Assembly (NCBI RefSeq): GCF_029931775.1
Contig: NC_079323.1
Location: 3,569,001-3,633,000 of the forward strand
Origin: Euleptes europaea
Lineage: Eukaryota; Chordata; Lepidosauria; Squamata; Sphaerodactylidae
Length of the DNA stretch: 64,000 nucleotides
Direction of reading: 5' to 3'
Position numbers and translations under genes: made by a program. This document shows positions 40,693 through 51,482 of the stretch, piece after piece. How positions within the stretch are numbered: the first letter of the stretch is position 1; every line of letters begins with the position of its first letter. The notes under the pieces are model-generated. The model worked only from the letters and a program-made list of their open reading frames with translations. It did not search any database and had not been told where the DNA came from.

Positions 40693-41355
40693 TCAGGGGA
40701 CTAATCCAAAAGCCTCTAGGTAGCCAGGGAACAGGGTGCCAAGGGAAGTGTGCATATCCATGAGCCGTGCAAAAGAGGCCTTTGACCAAGGGGTCAAGCA
40801 TTTGGGGCATTCCACCTTAGTCACTAGGCTGTTTTGGGGGATGAAAGATGAAAGTCCAAAGAGCTGGGCCAGGGCCTCTGGCATCTTGTACTCTATGCTG
40901 GTGTTTTTGGCAAGGTGGCTCTGCTTGGATCTTTTGGGGTACCCTAGACAAGCATTGCAGGGTAGAAATGGTTTCTTTGCAGGGGCGGGGCTCTGACCTG
41001 CTGGGAGAATTCCCTGAGCGAGAACTGGGGAGCCTTTGGGAGGCTGTTGCTGAGGATCCACGAAGATCCCAAGATCTTGCTCATTGGGCCGGATGCCCTC
41101 ATCCAATTCTGGATTAGCGGCGCCTGTAATGGTCGCTGCTCCTGATGAAGCGGGAGCCCAGGAGAGCTTTTCGAATGCTACAGAGAATACCAGGGCGATA
41201 AGCAGAGATGGGAAACGGATTGGTTTGAGCTGGCGAATGTCCAAGAAATGGGAGGGCAGAGTTGAAGCAACACTCTTGTGTCTGTGATCCTCTTCCAGAG
41301 GCCTGAGCCAATAGATCTCCCCTACTTCTTGCTCTTGGAAGCTTACACCCCCCAA
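40693..41355 (-). other. Unassigned 220-codon antisense open frame
   Basis: The longest open frame of the window, lying antisense within the inferred FAM168A 3' UTR. I do not recognise it. It has two Cys pairs (PCNACLGYPKRSK; VECPKCLTPW) and a hydrophobic FPSLLIALVFSVAFEKLSW segment. No promoter or splice structure is visible. It could be a chance frame, a mobile-element relic, or a small antisense gene. Overlapping + frames of 86-89 codons in the same place argue for composition rather than coding. Confidence 0.25.
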
Positions 41356-41792
41356 AATCTTATGAGTCTCTAAACTGTGATTGGACTGGAATCTAGCTAA
41401 CCCCAGTAAGTTTTGCCTGGATCCCGAACAATGTCAAACTTCGTTGAGCTGTATCAGTATTTGCTCGGCTCGACAGGCTGTAGGATGCTGCAAAGCTGCA
41501 AGCCAGGACGGCATTCGCAGCCCAGATAGGAAGCAAAGTTGGTGGTTGACGTGCATGGCCAGAAGGGAGGGGGGCAGGCAAGAGGTGGGTCAGGGAACTG
41601 ACCCGGTGGCAAGAGGTAGGGAAGTTGGCAGGGGAACAGAACAGAAGCACAGAGGGGAGGCAGAATAGTTTTCCCTCGGCAAGTTGCCCAAACTGCAGGA
41701 ACACAGGAGGCACTGATGTGGCCAGGGATGGGGTGGGGGGCAGCATTCTTGGGTCTCCTGGACACAGGAGTATCCTTGTCCGTGGCATCTTT

Positions 41793-41872
41793 GGCGTGGA
41801 GGAGTGGGAAATCAAACTTAGTTCTCCAGATCAGAGTCCACCACTCTTAACCACTACACCATTCTGGCTCAG
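41793..41872 (-). repeat. SINE-B head fragment in the 3' UTR
   Basis: gcgtggaggagtgggaaatc and ccactcttaaccactacacc. Old insertion. Confidence 0.75.
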
Positions 41873-42601
41873 GGACCGTAGGATTAAGGAAAGGCTGGAG
41901 TTGGAATATGTTCAGTTCTCAGTTGAGGGTTGCCATTTGTTGAGCTGGAACACAGAATGGTGAGGGAAAGTGTGAAGGGGAGCTGCTCTACCTCCTTATC
42001 TCTGTGGTCCTGTGACCTGTTTTGCCTAGCATTTGGTAACTGTGTTCGTGGCGACTGTCAGACGGTGACCAGCATGGAACAGGGAAAACTCCCCTTGATG
42101 TGTGATTCCTCGGCTGGGACATCTCAGAAGGCAGATGAAGCTGCAAGTGTGTTCCTTTTTGGTCTTCGGCACATTCCTTTCTAAAGTTTGTCAGTGGAAT
42201 GTAGGAATTGGGCAGCCAGTTTTCAGTGCAGGGTGTGTTCTGATCTGCGTGGCTGTTTCCTTCCGTGTACAGGCTTGGAAAGTTCGACAAGAAAGTTAGA
42301 ATCACTCATGGAAACACTCTAGGCTGTTCTTTGGACCCAGTAGAAGCACCTGCCCTGCACAAAGGTGCAGGAAAACTCTTGCCGCTGCCATAATCCATGC
42401 CAAAGGAGCTAGCTGTGAGCAGATAGTTCAGGTGCCACAATGTCTGTATTGAACCATTCCCAAAGACACCTTTGCATAGCAAGACAATAGAAATCTTGGC
42501 TGTTGGAGAGGGGATTGTGGGGTACTGAAACCGTAGAGCCTCTTGGTCCCTGACCCCCTCTTTCCCTTGCCACAAACAGCTTGGCTGATCTCTTCCACAC
42601 T

Positions 42602-42680
42602 AGTCTTGCCCCTCAGGGGGTTGGACTAGACGGCCAGTATGGCCCCCTTCCAACTCGATAATTCTGTGATCGTGTCTGTA
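42602..42680 (+). repeat. CR1 tail fragment in the 3' UTR
   Basis: cagggggttggactagacgg ccagtatgg-type tail, then ccaactcgataattctgtga. Confidence 0.7.
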
Positions 42681-44245
42681 GCGTTATTTCTGCTTGACGC
42701 CCCTGCAGCTGCCCTGTGCGGCAGGTGTGGTTGAGAAGCAGGGACTTGTCCAGAGAGATGCAGGGCCTAAGCCCAGAAATTTGCTTCCCGCACATGGCGA
42801 CGCAGACCTCAACAGTTGCGTAAGTGCTTTCCCCCAGTATTGAAGCCCCGTGCCGCAGAATTTGCACAAGATTGAGAATCCCTTGCCAGGGCCATTCCAG
42901 TGTGTGGGGTCACGTGCAGACTGTTTACAAAGGGCCGTGTGTCGATTCCCTTTGAACCCGTGGCCCCAATTTGTGTAGATATGAATCGCTCCCCCTTTTA
43001 GCAGTCCCCGCTGAGGCAAGCGGTGCTGCTCGACCAGGAGCAGAAGCATCGTAATCCGGCCTTCTGAAAGGCGGCTTGAAGTAATTGGGATCCAATGTTT
43101 AATAATACAAGTAATCTTTGGAGCTCTGTTTGTATATAACTGTATAAAGTATATCCTTTTAAATCTGAACTGGAAAAGCTGTTGAGAGGAGGAAGGGGAA
43201 GGTTGTAATTTGAGCGGGGCGGCACTGAAGGGCTGTGCAGTGACCCACGCAATGAAACGAGGAAGGGCGTTTGAGCCGCAGACAAGGTGCAGAAAAGTGG
43301 GCTGGGAGCATTGCCATTTTGGGGTGCTGCCTCTTTTGCTGCTTCTGCTTGGGCTGTGTCGCATCATTGTTATCGTTTTTCCATCTCGAGAATCCATCAT
43401 TCTTCACTCACGGAGACTCACCCATCCACCCACGGTCAATTATAAAACACAGAAAGCACGGGGAGGTAAAACCTACCAATGTTAGTGTTAACTGTCATTG
43501 ACTGACCCCCTCTCCCCAATATCCTTACTTTGAAACACATGGCATATAGCAAAACTTGGGGGAAAGGGGGGGAAGAATGCATATTAATAGTCCTGTTGGC
43601 CCAAACCAACGTCAAAGGACCTTGGAGATGCCTCCCAGCCGCCACTCCAAGAAAACTGAACTGTGTGTATTTGCTCCTGTATTTTATGAACCATAATATC
43701 CTAGTCAAATCTTCTTCTTTTTTGCAGTTCAGATATGTAATTTAAAAGGCGCTTTTTACCATAAGTGTTATTTAATTTTTTTGTTTTTGTTTTTTTAATG
43801 ATTGATGTTTCTTATTCTTCACTAGAAGAACTTTATGGTTGAATTGGTTGGAAGCTTCTTTGAGCAACAGGGAACACTTCAGAACACAAGTCTATGGGCT
43901 TTCATTCACGGGGAGGCGTGGGGGGGGGGCTGTATAGCAAGACTTTCTCTACCCCTGAAAGAGATAATAGTTTGGGAGGGGGGCGGAAACACAAAACTTA
44001 AGTGGACCAAGACACAATCACTTCAGCTATGGTGGCCATGCCGAGATACAGGTGGAATTGATTTGGACACCCCTTTGGGTCCGTCGGTGTTGACGGTCAC
44101 GGTCCTCCAAGTGGTCGTTGGGCTCACTGTGAGATAATCGTGAAGGGAAGGAAATCCCCTGTGCTGACTCTGATGATATCGTCCCCGGATGGTCATCTGA
44201 ATCCAGCCCTCCTAAAACACCCCCACCATGACCGCTGCCAGATTG

Positions 44246-44263
44246 TGTGTGTGTGTGTGTGTA
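44246..44263. repeat. (GT)9 microsatellite
   Basis: tgtgtgtgtgtgtgtgtg within the inferred 3' UTR. Confidence 0.9.
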
Positions 44264-44679
44264 AATCGGCATATTAGCAACGCACGATTAACTGGCCTTC
44301 TCCGGCAGCAGTGGTGGAATATCCCATCATCATGCAAGGGGGTCCAAGCTACAAGTCCTCGCCCGGTGTGGGGATGCTTTTGTAATTTTCTAGTTCGCTT
44401 TTTGCGTAGTAGGAAAATGCCATTTCCCAGCATTCCTGCCACGGGAAGGCATCTGGATTCCCTCCACCAGCGACCTCTCACTGATTCGGCAGTGGGATAT
44501 TTCCATGTTGTTGCACGGGGGAGCTCCACTGCTAGGCTGTGGGAACGGGTGGGGCTGGCCAAGATGTTCCCCCTGGGCCAACAGCCACGCTGACTTCTTG
44601 TTAACCCTACATCCCCCCCAGCAATTACGTTTGTTAGCGTAGCTGATTTGTTCAAAGTGAAAATCCATCTGTACTTCTT

Positions 44680-44685
44680 AATAAA
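44680..44685 (+). terminator. AATAAA, likely distal poly(A) signal of FAM168A
   Basis: AATAAA followed at once by a GT-rich tract (ggttgttgttgtttttaa). Downstream sequence changes from UTR-like to repeat-bearing intergenic DNA. This is the best candidate for the end of the transcript. Confidence 0.5.
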
Positions 44686-44700
44686 TGGTTGTTGTTGTTT

Positions 44701-45205
44701 TTAAAAAAATACCCTGGCTAGAAAGTCTTTTAGAGAAAGAAATAGGAAACAAGTTCACCAGCTTTAAGCAGCAATAAGGACCACGAGATACCATGCAATT
44801 TCCTTTTCAAAATGGTTTTAGGCTGTTCTGAATGCAGGTGGTGGTTGCGTTCTCCTTCGTATGATGGAGAAAGATTTCAGCGCTGCTTCCATTGCCCCGG
44901 GTTTGTCCCTGCGCCCCCCCCCTTTGCACTAGCCAGCGTTTTGTGGGACCGTTTGGGCATGATCTCTGTATGCCATGCCAAATTTGGTATTGACATTCCT
45001 TTCTTGAAAGAAAGTTTGGGATTGTGTCTGTTCTTACTTAATTTTTTTTAGGGCTTTGGATTGGCACTTGCTTTCCATGAACCACTCGGCTGGGCAGAGT
45101 AGGAGATGTGACGCGATTTGGGCAGAATTGAGTCTTCTAGCTGGATCTCTTTCTCTGCTGTGTGCTATGAGGATCTGCTACATTTTCTTCAGTAAAGTTG
45201 GCTGC
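44701..45205. other. Intergenic, repeat-free
   Basis: Sequence after the distal poly(A) signal. No gene or repeat recognised. Confidence 0.4.
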
Positions 45206-45206
45206 C

Positions 45207-45415
45207 TGACCTGGATGGCCCACACTCGGCCGATCTCATCAGAACTTGGAAGCCAAGCAGGATCAGCTATTGTTAGTGCTTGGGTGGGAGACAACCAAGG
45301 AAGTCCAGGGTTGCTATGCAGAGGCAGGAAACAGCAAGCCACCTCTGAACATTTCTTGCCTTGAAAACACGGCAGGGTCGCCATAAGTTGGCTGCAACTG
45401 TATGGCACTTTCCAC
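45207..45415 (+). repeat. 5S rRNA-derived SINE
   Basis: gacctggatggcccacactc, cttggaagccaagcaggatc, gggtgggagacaaccaagga; tail gtcgccataagttggctgca. Confidence 0.88.
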
Positions 45416-45750
45416 CACTAGAGCTGGTTAGCACATAAATCACATTTAGATACCCCTCTTCTCCCTGGAATACCTGGGATTCGTCCCCTTTTAATTTCCC
45501 AGCAGCCCTGTGATGTAGGTTAGGCTGAAATATGAAGGCCAGCTTGCTCATCCAGTGAACTTCTTGATTGAATAACAGGGCCACTGTTTGGGTTTTTTTT
45601 TTCCAGGGCCCCTGATTATGCTGGAGGCCCATAGAGCCAAGCAATTCTGGAAGTTTTTGTGTTAAGAGTCTCTTAAGTGTTGTTGAAGGCGGCCCTTGGT
45701 GTCTCTTTGCATCTTTGCTAAGTGGTGATGCAGTCACAGATATCTCTTTG
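45416..45750. other. Old SINE-C scrap and unassigned sequence
   Basis: 45480-45580 may be a reverse SINE-C body (ccctgtgatgtaggttaggc). The rest is unassigned. Confidence 0.4.
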
Positions 45751-45751
45751 A

Positions 45752-46255
45752 GAGCCAGCGTGATGTAGTGGTTTGGAGCGGTGGACTCTGATCTGGAGAA
45801 CCGGGTTTGATTCCCCACTCCTCCACATGAGTGGTGGACTCTAATCTGGAGAGGCTGTGGCTCAGTGGTAGAGCATCTGCTTGGCGTGCAGAAGGTCCCA
45901 GATTCAATCTCCGGCATCTCCAGTTAAAGGGACTAGGCAGGTAGGTGATGTGAAAGACCTCTCTGCCTGAGACTGCTGCTGCTCTGAGTAGACAATATTG
46001 ACTTTGATGGACCAAGGGCCTGATTCAGTATAAGGCAGTTTCATGTGTTCAACCGGGTTGGTTTCCCCACTCCTCCACATGAAGCCAGCTGGGTGACCCT
46101 GGGCTAGTCACAGTTCTCTTAAGAGCTCTCTCAGCCTCACCTACCTCACAGGGTGTCTGTTGTGAGGAGGGGAAGGGAAGGCGATTGTAAGCCGGTTTGA
46201 TTCTCCCTTAAGTGGTAGAGAAAGTCGGCAGATAAAAAACAACTCTTCTTTTTTG
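45752..46255 (+). repeat. SINE-B, split by SINE-A
   Basis: Head gagccagcgtgatgtagtgg to ctctaatctggag; resumes at 46053 with accgggttggtttccccact and ends aaccaactcttc-like. The insert 45848-46052 is a + SINE-A. Confidence 0.88.
45848..46052 (+). repeat. SINE-A inserted in SINE-B
   Basis: aggctgtggctcagtggtag, catctgcttggcgtgcagaa, tail aaggcagtttcatgtgttca. Younger than its host copy. Confidence 0.9.
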
Positions 46256-46291
46256 TCCGATACCCTACTGGGTCTCCAGTGACTGGAGAAA

Positions 46292-46535
46292 ATCCGCAGA
46301 AGAGAGCCAGTGTGGTGCAGTCATTAAAGTGTCAGGCTAGGATGTGGGAGACCCAGGTTTGAATCCCTGCTCTGCCATAGAAGATTGCTGGGTGACCTTG
46401 GGCCAGTCTCACACTCTGGCAGCCTAACCTACCTCACAGGGTTGTGTTGTGAGGATAAAATGGAGAGGAGAACAATGCAAGTAGCTTTGGGTCACCATTG
46501 GGGGCAAAAAAAGTCTATAAATGACGTAAACTAAA
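46292..46535 (+). repeat. SINE-C (tRNA-derived), near full length
   Basis: Head gaagagagccagtgtggtgc, B box aggtttgaatccctgctc, body gggtgaccttgggccagtct and cctacctcacagggttgtgt, tail gtctataaatgacgtaaac. Resembles the squamate Sauria/Squam-type SINEs. Confidence 0.82.
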
Positions 46536-47125
46536 TAAGTAGAAATGCCTCCAGACTGGGGTTATTCTTGTGTTTCGTTTACACCAGGAGCTGAATTTGA
46601 AACCACTTTCCACGCACTTCACTCATGACCAAATGTGGCTGCCGGGAGGAGGCTCCTTCCTCCCTCCCGTGTTCCGATTCTATTGCACATGGCAGAGAAA
46701 CCCGGCTTCCGAGATGCGAAATTTCGGGCAGGTGGGAAAAATCAGGGAGGTTCTGGAATTTTATTTGGTTTGTTAAAAATTAACTGTGAACTCAGTAGAA
46801 GTTGGATGATCTGGTTTTTAAATTTTATTGGGAAATCTGCAAAAAATTGTATTAGATTAAGTCTTCCAAGTTTCAGATCCAATGGCTTAACCATGGGGTA
46901 AGTGGGGGAGAAGGAGCCTTTGAGTTTTTCAGAAAGTCCCATAGCCTCCTCTTGTGAATATGAAGTGTAAAATCTGTATTATTATTATTATTATTTTTGT
47001 TTTGAGGATCAATTAGTGATCTCCCTGACAGGTTTAAGCCAAGAGTTTGTAACTGTATGATATTTACTGTAAGATGTAGAACATTCGATAACTATTAAAA
47101 TGTTTCCAAAAAAAATAGAGAGATT
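46536..47125 (+). repeat. Possible L1-type LINE 3' end with poly(A)
   Basis: From about 46760 the sequence looks like a LINE 3' UTR and ends tattaaaatgtttccaaaaa aaa. A (att)n tract is at 46978-46995. Family is a guess. Confidence 0.35.
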
Positions 47126-47299
47126 GAGGCCGTGGATATCCTTTAATGTTTGAAATGTGTTTTAAGAATGTGGACCAGTCTTGGCGTATGTATTTGTGTG
47201 TGTTAATTTACTGGTTGAGGCAGGGTTTCTGGTTCCAAATGTTCTGATTCTGGGAAGAGGTACAGCTCTGAGACATCAAGGAGTTTGAACACGGTTTTG

Positions 47300-47720
47300 A
47301 GGTACGTTGTTATTTCACCACGCACATGATAGAGGTCTATAAAAGTATGCATGGTATGGAGAGAGTGGACAGGGAGAAGCTTTTCTTCACACAACACATA
47401 GTTAAATTGTGGCACTCCCTGCCCCAGGATGGGGTGATGGCTGCCAAGGCTTTAAGAGGGGAGTGGACATGTTCATGGGGGAGAAGGGTATTCTTGGCTA
47501 CTAGTAAAAATGGACGCTAGTCATGATGCATCCCTATTCTCTCCAGGAACAGAGGAGCAGGCCTATTATATGAGGTGCTTTGGAACACAGGCAGGATGCT
47601 GCTGCAGTCATCTTTTTCGTGGGCTTCCTAGAGGCACCTGGTTGGCCGCTGTGTGAACAGAGTGCTGGACTTGGTAGTCCTTGAACTGATCCAGCATGGC
47701 CCTTCTTATATTCTTATGCA
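47300..47720 (+). repeat. CR1 LINE ORF2 end and 3' tail
   Basis: catgatagaggtctataaaa, agcttttcttcacacaacac, ctgccccaggatggggtgat, ctactagtaaaaatgg and tgatccagcatggcccttct. Confidence 0.88.
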
Positions 47721-47984
47721 CATTGGAGTATTACTTTAACACCACCAGAGATAAAAATGTCAACCCCGCTAGCATCTAACGCCAAAAACTGATAGGACCA
47801 GGTCTTAATAGCGTGACCTGAAATATCTGCTCCCACCCCCATTAAAATTCTTATTTTGTAATATCTGACCTGATGAAGGGTCCTGGTAAGCTCTGTAGTT
47901 TCCACAGTGTTTTGAGTCATTTTGGATTGGCCCAGATAAGAAGTGTTTTCATGGATTTTTTCCCTTTGTTCTGGCTTTCGTCTG
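47721..47984. other. Unassigned intergenic sequence
   Basis: Contains gacctgatgaagggtcctgg, reminiscent of the fold-back elements, but no arms were found. Confidence 0.35.
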
Positions 47985-48420
47985 GGTCAATATTATTATT
48001 ATTATTTACAAAATTTGTGTCCTGTCTTTCTTCCCTCACAAGGGCTGCCAAGGCGGCTAAGAATTTAAAACATTCATGATAAAATTATGTCATAAAACCA
48101 TAAAAATCAGCCCCCCTCCCAAACATACATTATTAAACTAATTTTAAAATGTTGAAAAACAGAGTTAAAATAGATACAAAACAGTTAAAATCGATACAGA
48201 ACATTTAAAAAAATGTTTAAGAAGGAAGGTTCATTGAGGGAGTGCCAAATAAAACAAACAAGCAAAAAAACTCTTCACCCGCTGGCAGAAGACGGCAACG
48301 GAAAGGGACAGGCGTGTATCCCTGGGCAGAGAGTTCCAGAGTTTTAGCACCAGGACAAGAGGGAGGTTGCCTCCACATGGAATTTTTGCTCTGCTTTGCT
48401 CCCTAAACTGCAATTTCTTT
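47985..48420 (+). repeat. Unnamed L2-like dispersed repeat
   Basis: (att)n, then cctgtctttcttccctcaca, actcttcacccgctggcaga and agagttccagagttttagca. Confidence 0.55.
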
Positions 48421-48454
48421 TAAGAAAAAAAGACTTCCACGTAACACTGTGATG

Positions 48455-48672
48455 CCCAGACCTGAAAGGCTCATGCTAGCCCGATCTCATCAGATCTTGG
48501 AAGCTCAGCAGGGTCAGCCATGGTTAGTGCTTGGGTGGGAGACCACCGAGGAAGACCAGGGTCACTATGCAGAGGCGCATGGTCACTAAGCCCAGGGTCA
48601 CTACGCATGGTGAAACACCTGTCTCTTGCTTTGAAAACCCCACAGGGTCAGCTGTGACTTGATAGCCGTTTC
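48455..48672 (+). repeat. 5S rRNA-derived SINE
   Basis: gcccgatctcatcagatctt, ggaagctcagcagggtcagc, gggtgggagaccaccgagga. A short internal segment (agggtcactatgcagaggcg / agggtcactacgcatgg) is duplicated. Confidence 0.88.
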
Positions 48673-48714
48673 CACCACCGCCATTAGACTTGTGTCACCT
48701 CAGGATGTTGATAG

Positions 48715-48930
48715 CACTTCGCTCCAGATGGCCGAAAGAAGTCTCAAAGCGGCTTACAATCACCTCCCCCTCCCACAACAGGCACCTTGTGGGGTAGGCG
48801 AGGCTGAGAGAGTTCAGAGAGAATTGTGACTGCCCCAAGGTCACCCAACAGGCTGCATGTGGAGGAGCGGGGAATTGAACCCGGTTCTTCAGATTGGAGT
48901 CCGCCACTCTTAACCACTACACCACGCTGA
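48715..48930 (-). repeat. SINE-B variant
   Basis: aagcggcttacaatcacctc, aggcgaggctgagagag, gtcacccaacaggctgcatg, gaattgaacccggttcttca and ttaaccactacaccacgctg. Confidence 0.85.
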
Positions 48931-49734
48931 AACATCCTGCATTGGGTGCCAGTAATAAGAAACCTCCTTTGACAACTGCTCCCACTTCCATTAGGAGATA
49001 AGCCTGTGCCAGATCTAATTTTCTGACCATCTTCCTTTTGGTCAGAGCTAAGAAAATGTCCCCGGTTACAAGGCGAAGGAGTATTTTTAGCACTGGATCT
49101 GCACTCATTCGCTTTGTCATCGTCAGGATGAAATAGGCCTTGTCTCTCTTTTATGATTAGCGGTTCCTGCAGGGTTTCAAAAGCTTTTCACGACTGTGCT
49201 AAAGAATATGAAGCAGGTCGGAGCTCAACGGCAGGGATGCGGGTTTTCCAGAGAAATCTGAACATTTCCCATTATTTTTTTAAATTGTAGTTTAAATAAT
49301 GTTAGCAAAATTTAAGCAATGTTAGAAAACAAGAAAGCAAATACAACCTGTACAAGCCAGAATCAGGTACAAGAACTGGGATTTGTCCATGTTTCATATC
49401 CCAAATTTAGCCTATATATTTTTTTTCCACTTTGGGGATCCCCCCACCCTTTTTGCCTGACGACTTGTTCTAAGCAAGCCTCTTGAGCCCTTTAGAGTCT
49501 TGATAAAAAACATGGAAAGCTGTATGTTAAGTAATGTACAAATTAAAAAAAGGGTGGGTTTTTTTAATTTCTGGAATTTTCCATACTTCTAACTTGGTGT
49601 CTCCAGATGGGTACGCAAGAAAGCCAGCCCATAAAACACCATAGTGTTACTTGGGTGGAAACAGAGACATCAAACATCTGTGTTTAAGTGGGATGCCATG
49701 GGTGTAAAAGATAACACCCGTGGGGGATGGGGGG
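48931..49734. other. Repeat-poor intergenic sequence
   Basis: No gene or named repeat. AT-rich around 49260-49570. Confidence 0.35.
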
Positions 49735-49935
49735 TAGGGTTGCCAGATCCAGGCTGGGAAACTCCTGGAGATTTGGGGGTGGGGCCTGGGGAGGGGAGGG
49801 ACCTCAACTGGGTACAAGGCCATAGAGTCGGCCTCCAAAGGGCTCATTTTCTCCGGAGAAACTGATCTCTGTAGTCTGGAGATGAGCTGTAATTCCAGGG
49901 GACCCCCAGGCCCCGCCTGTTGGCCGGCATCCCTA
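49735..49935. mobile_element. MITE-G copy
   Basis: tagggttgccagatccaggc at left, tgttggccggcatcccta at right, ggggcctggggaggggaggg inside. Confidence 0.8.
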
Positions 49936-49949
49936 AGATAGGCTCATAC

Positions 49950-50585
49950 CAACAACATGAAGGTCCCAGGTTCAATCCCCGGCACCTCCAATTTAAAGGG
50001 ACTAGGCAAGCAGGTGATGGGAAAGACCTCTGCCTGAGACTCCAGAGAGCCGGTGCCGGTCTGAGTAGACAGTACAGACTTTGATGGACCGAGGGTCTGG
50101 TTCAGTAGAAGGCAGCTTCATGTGTTCATGAAGGTTTAGGAGCCGCTGCCATCACCAACAGCAGGAGTGGTGGGTGCTGTAAAATCCTACTCCTCAGGGT
50201 TCATTTACTTCTAGGCCTCCACTGACACAAGAGCAGTGGTTAAAGCAAAAGGCTATCTCTTTCCACCCACCCCCCAAGGATTTTGAGGCTCTCCGAGACA
50301 AGGGTCCCGAATTGATTATGCATCCAGACGGTTCGTGCAGAACTGGAAAGGACTTGAAAAGGTCGTTATGCCATTAAAGGTCTATGATGATGATGATAAA
50401 AGGCTCTGCTTGTGTAGAGTGCAGAAAGGTCTCAGGTTCAATCCCCGGGTCCTCCAGTTAAAAAAGAATATTTCCGGTAGCATCTGTTATGAAAGGCATT
50501 GAGACCCCCCCCAGAGAGCCAGCCCTGGTAAGAGAAGCTAGATCCAGAATCCCTCTTGGTATGAAACTGCTTTCTGTGTTCAAGA
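49950..50585 (+). repeat. SINE-A copies (one 5'-truncated, one broken)
   Basis: 49955-50132 (ggtcccaggttcaatccccg ... aaggcagcttcatgtgttca) and a decayed copy about 50405-50585 (gcttgtgtagagtgcagaaa, ggttcaatccccgggtcctc). Confidence 0.78.
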
Positions 50586-50599
50586 GCGCCACCTGCTGA
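50584..50599 (-). promoter_or_regulatory. CTCF-like motif
   Basis: On the minus strand the sequence is ttcagcaggtggcgctc, close to the CTCF core CCASYAGRKGGCRS. It points to the left, towards FAM168A. Confidence 0.4.
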
Positions 50600-50875
50600 A
50601 ACACGAGAGCCCATGCAGAAATAACCCAATTTCATTTGTCTTCTTGCAGCCACATAAGTATGTAAGTAAATAAAAAATCTTGCGGCACCTGCAAGGCGAA
50701 CAAGTTTTTACTTTAGCATAAGAGTCCATGGTTTTAGAATGAGCACTAGTCCACGGACACTTCTGCGGGAGCAGAAATGTGTTTGCCTTTAAGAAACTGC
50801 ATATGTCTACTCCCCAATTTAAAAATCCTGCTTCTCAGGCTGATCCAAAGGTTTCTATTTTATAGATGCCTTCCA

Positions 50876-51482
50876 TGAAGATAGTTTCAGAGGAGAGCTG
50901 TGGTGGTCCGCAGTAAAGGTAGAGTAGTCCTCTGTGCAAGCACCCAGTTATTACTGACCCATGGGGGGTGCCGTCACAGCCCGGCTTTTACTAGGCAGAC
51001 TATGTTGACAGGGTGGTTGGCATTGCCTTCCCTGGTCATCTACACTTTACTCCCAGCAAGCTGGGAACTCATTTTACCGACCTCGGAAGGATGGAAGTCT
51101 GAGTCAACCTTGAGCCGGCTACCTGAAACCGACTTTTGTCGGGATTGAACTCAAGTTGTGAGCAGAGCTTTTGACTGCAGTGCTGCAGTTTACCACTCTG
51201 CGCCACGGGGCTCTGTATTCTGGAGTAGAATAGCTAAATTTCTTCTCCTCCTAATACTACTACTACTGGTGGTGGTAGATTCGAATAAAGTAGCACCTTA
51301 GAGACCAACAAGATTTTTGGGGTATGAGCTTTGGAGAGTCAAAGCTCTCTTTATCAGATACCCTTGGTAGTGGTAACCCAGTGGTTATATGACAAAGGGA
51401 GCTTTGATTCTCAAAAGCTTATACCCCGAAAACCTTGTCGATCTCTAGGGTGCTGCTGGACTTGATAGCTCCTTTTATAGAT
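50876..51482. mobile_element. MITE-D fold-back element, split by SINE-D
   Basis: Left start atagtttcagaggagagctg tggtggtccgcag at 50878-50916. The rest runs 51240-51482 with gtagcaccttagagaccaac and gatctctagggtgctgctgg as inverted arms. Confidence 0.75.
50918..51216 (-). repeat. SINE-D (tRNA-derived) inserted in MITE-D
   Basis: Same family as 32509: ctgtgcaagcacccagttat, catcctcatttt-like ctcattttaccgacctcgga, gggattgaactcaagttgtg, and accactctgcgccacggggc. Confidence 0.88.

Larger units (their letters stand above)
13981..44700 (+). other. FAM168A: FAM168A gene, 3' portion (five coding exons plus 3' UTR)
   Basis: Five exons on the + strand join in frame to give the Pro/Tyr/Ala-rich FAM168A protein from about residue 24 to the stop. 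The paralogue FAM168B is excluded because the exon holding [11 protein letters not shown] and the C terminus SYVPPHW fit FAM168A. In mammals the product (also called TCRP1) has been linked to stabilising DNA polymerase beta and to PI3K/AKT signalling. Exon sizes are 81, 126, 143, 175 and 131 nt. The exon encoding the N terminus (MNPVYSPVQPGAPYGNPKN in human) was searched for and not seen, so it should lie upstream of this window. The introns seen here (about 10.2, 5.0, 6.2 and 1.4 kb) are filled mostly with SINEs, CR1 and MITEs. Confidence 0.93.
39226..44700 (+). other. FAM168A: Probable FAM168A 3' UTR exon
   Basis: The acceptor at 39225 (a C/T tract ending ctctttcatacag) is the natural partner of the donor at 37462. 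The following sequence is mostly repeat-free and AT-rich in blocks, especially 39226-39420 and 42860-43860, as expected of a long conserved UTR. Two AATAAA signals are candidates for the end: 40479-40484 and 44680-44685. The second is followed by a GT-rich run (tggttgttgttgttttt), a good downstream element. Old insertions inside it are a SINE-B fragment (41793-41872), a CR1 tail (42602-42680) and a (GT)n tract (44246-44263). The exact 3' end is inference. Confidence 0.6.
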
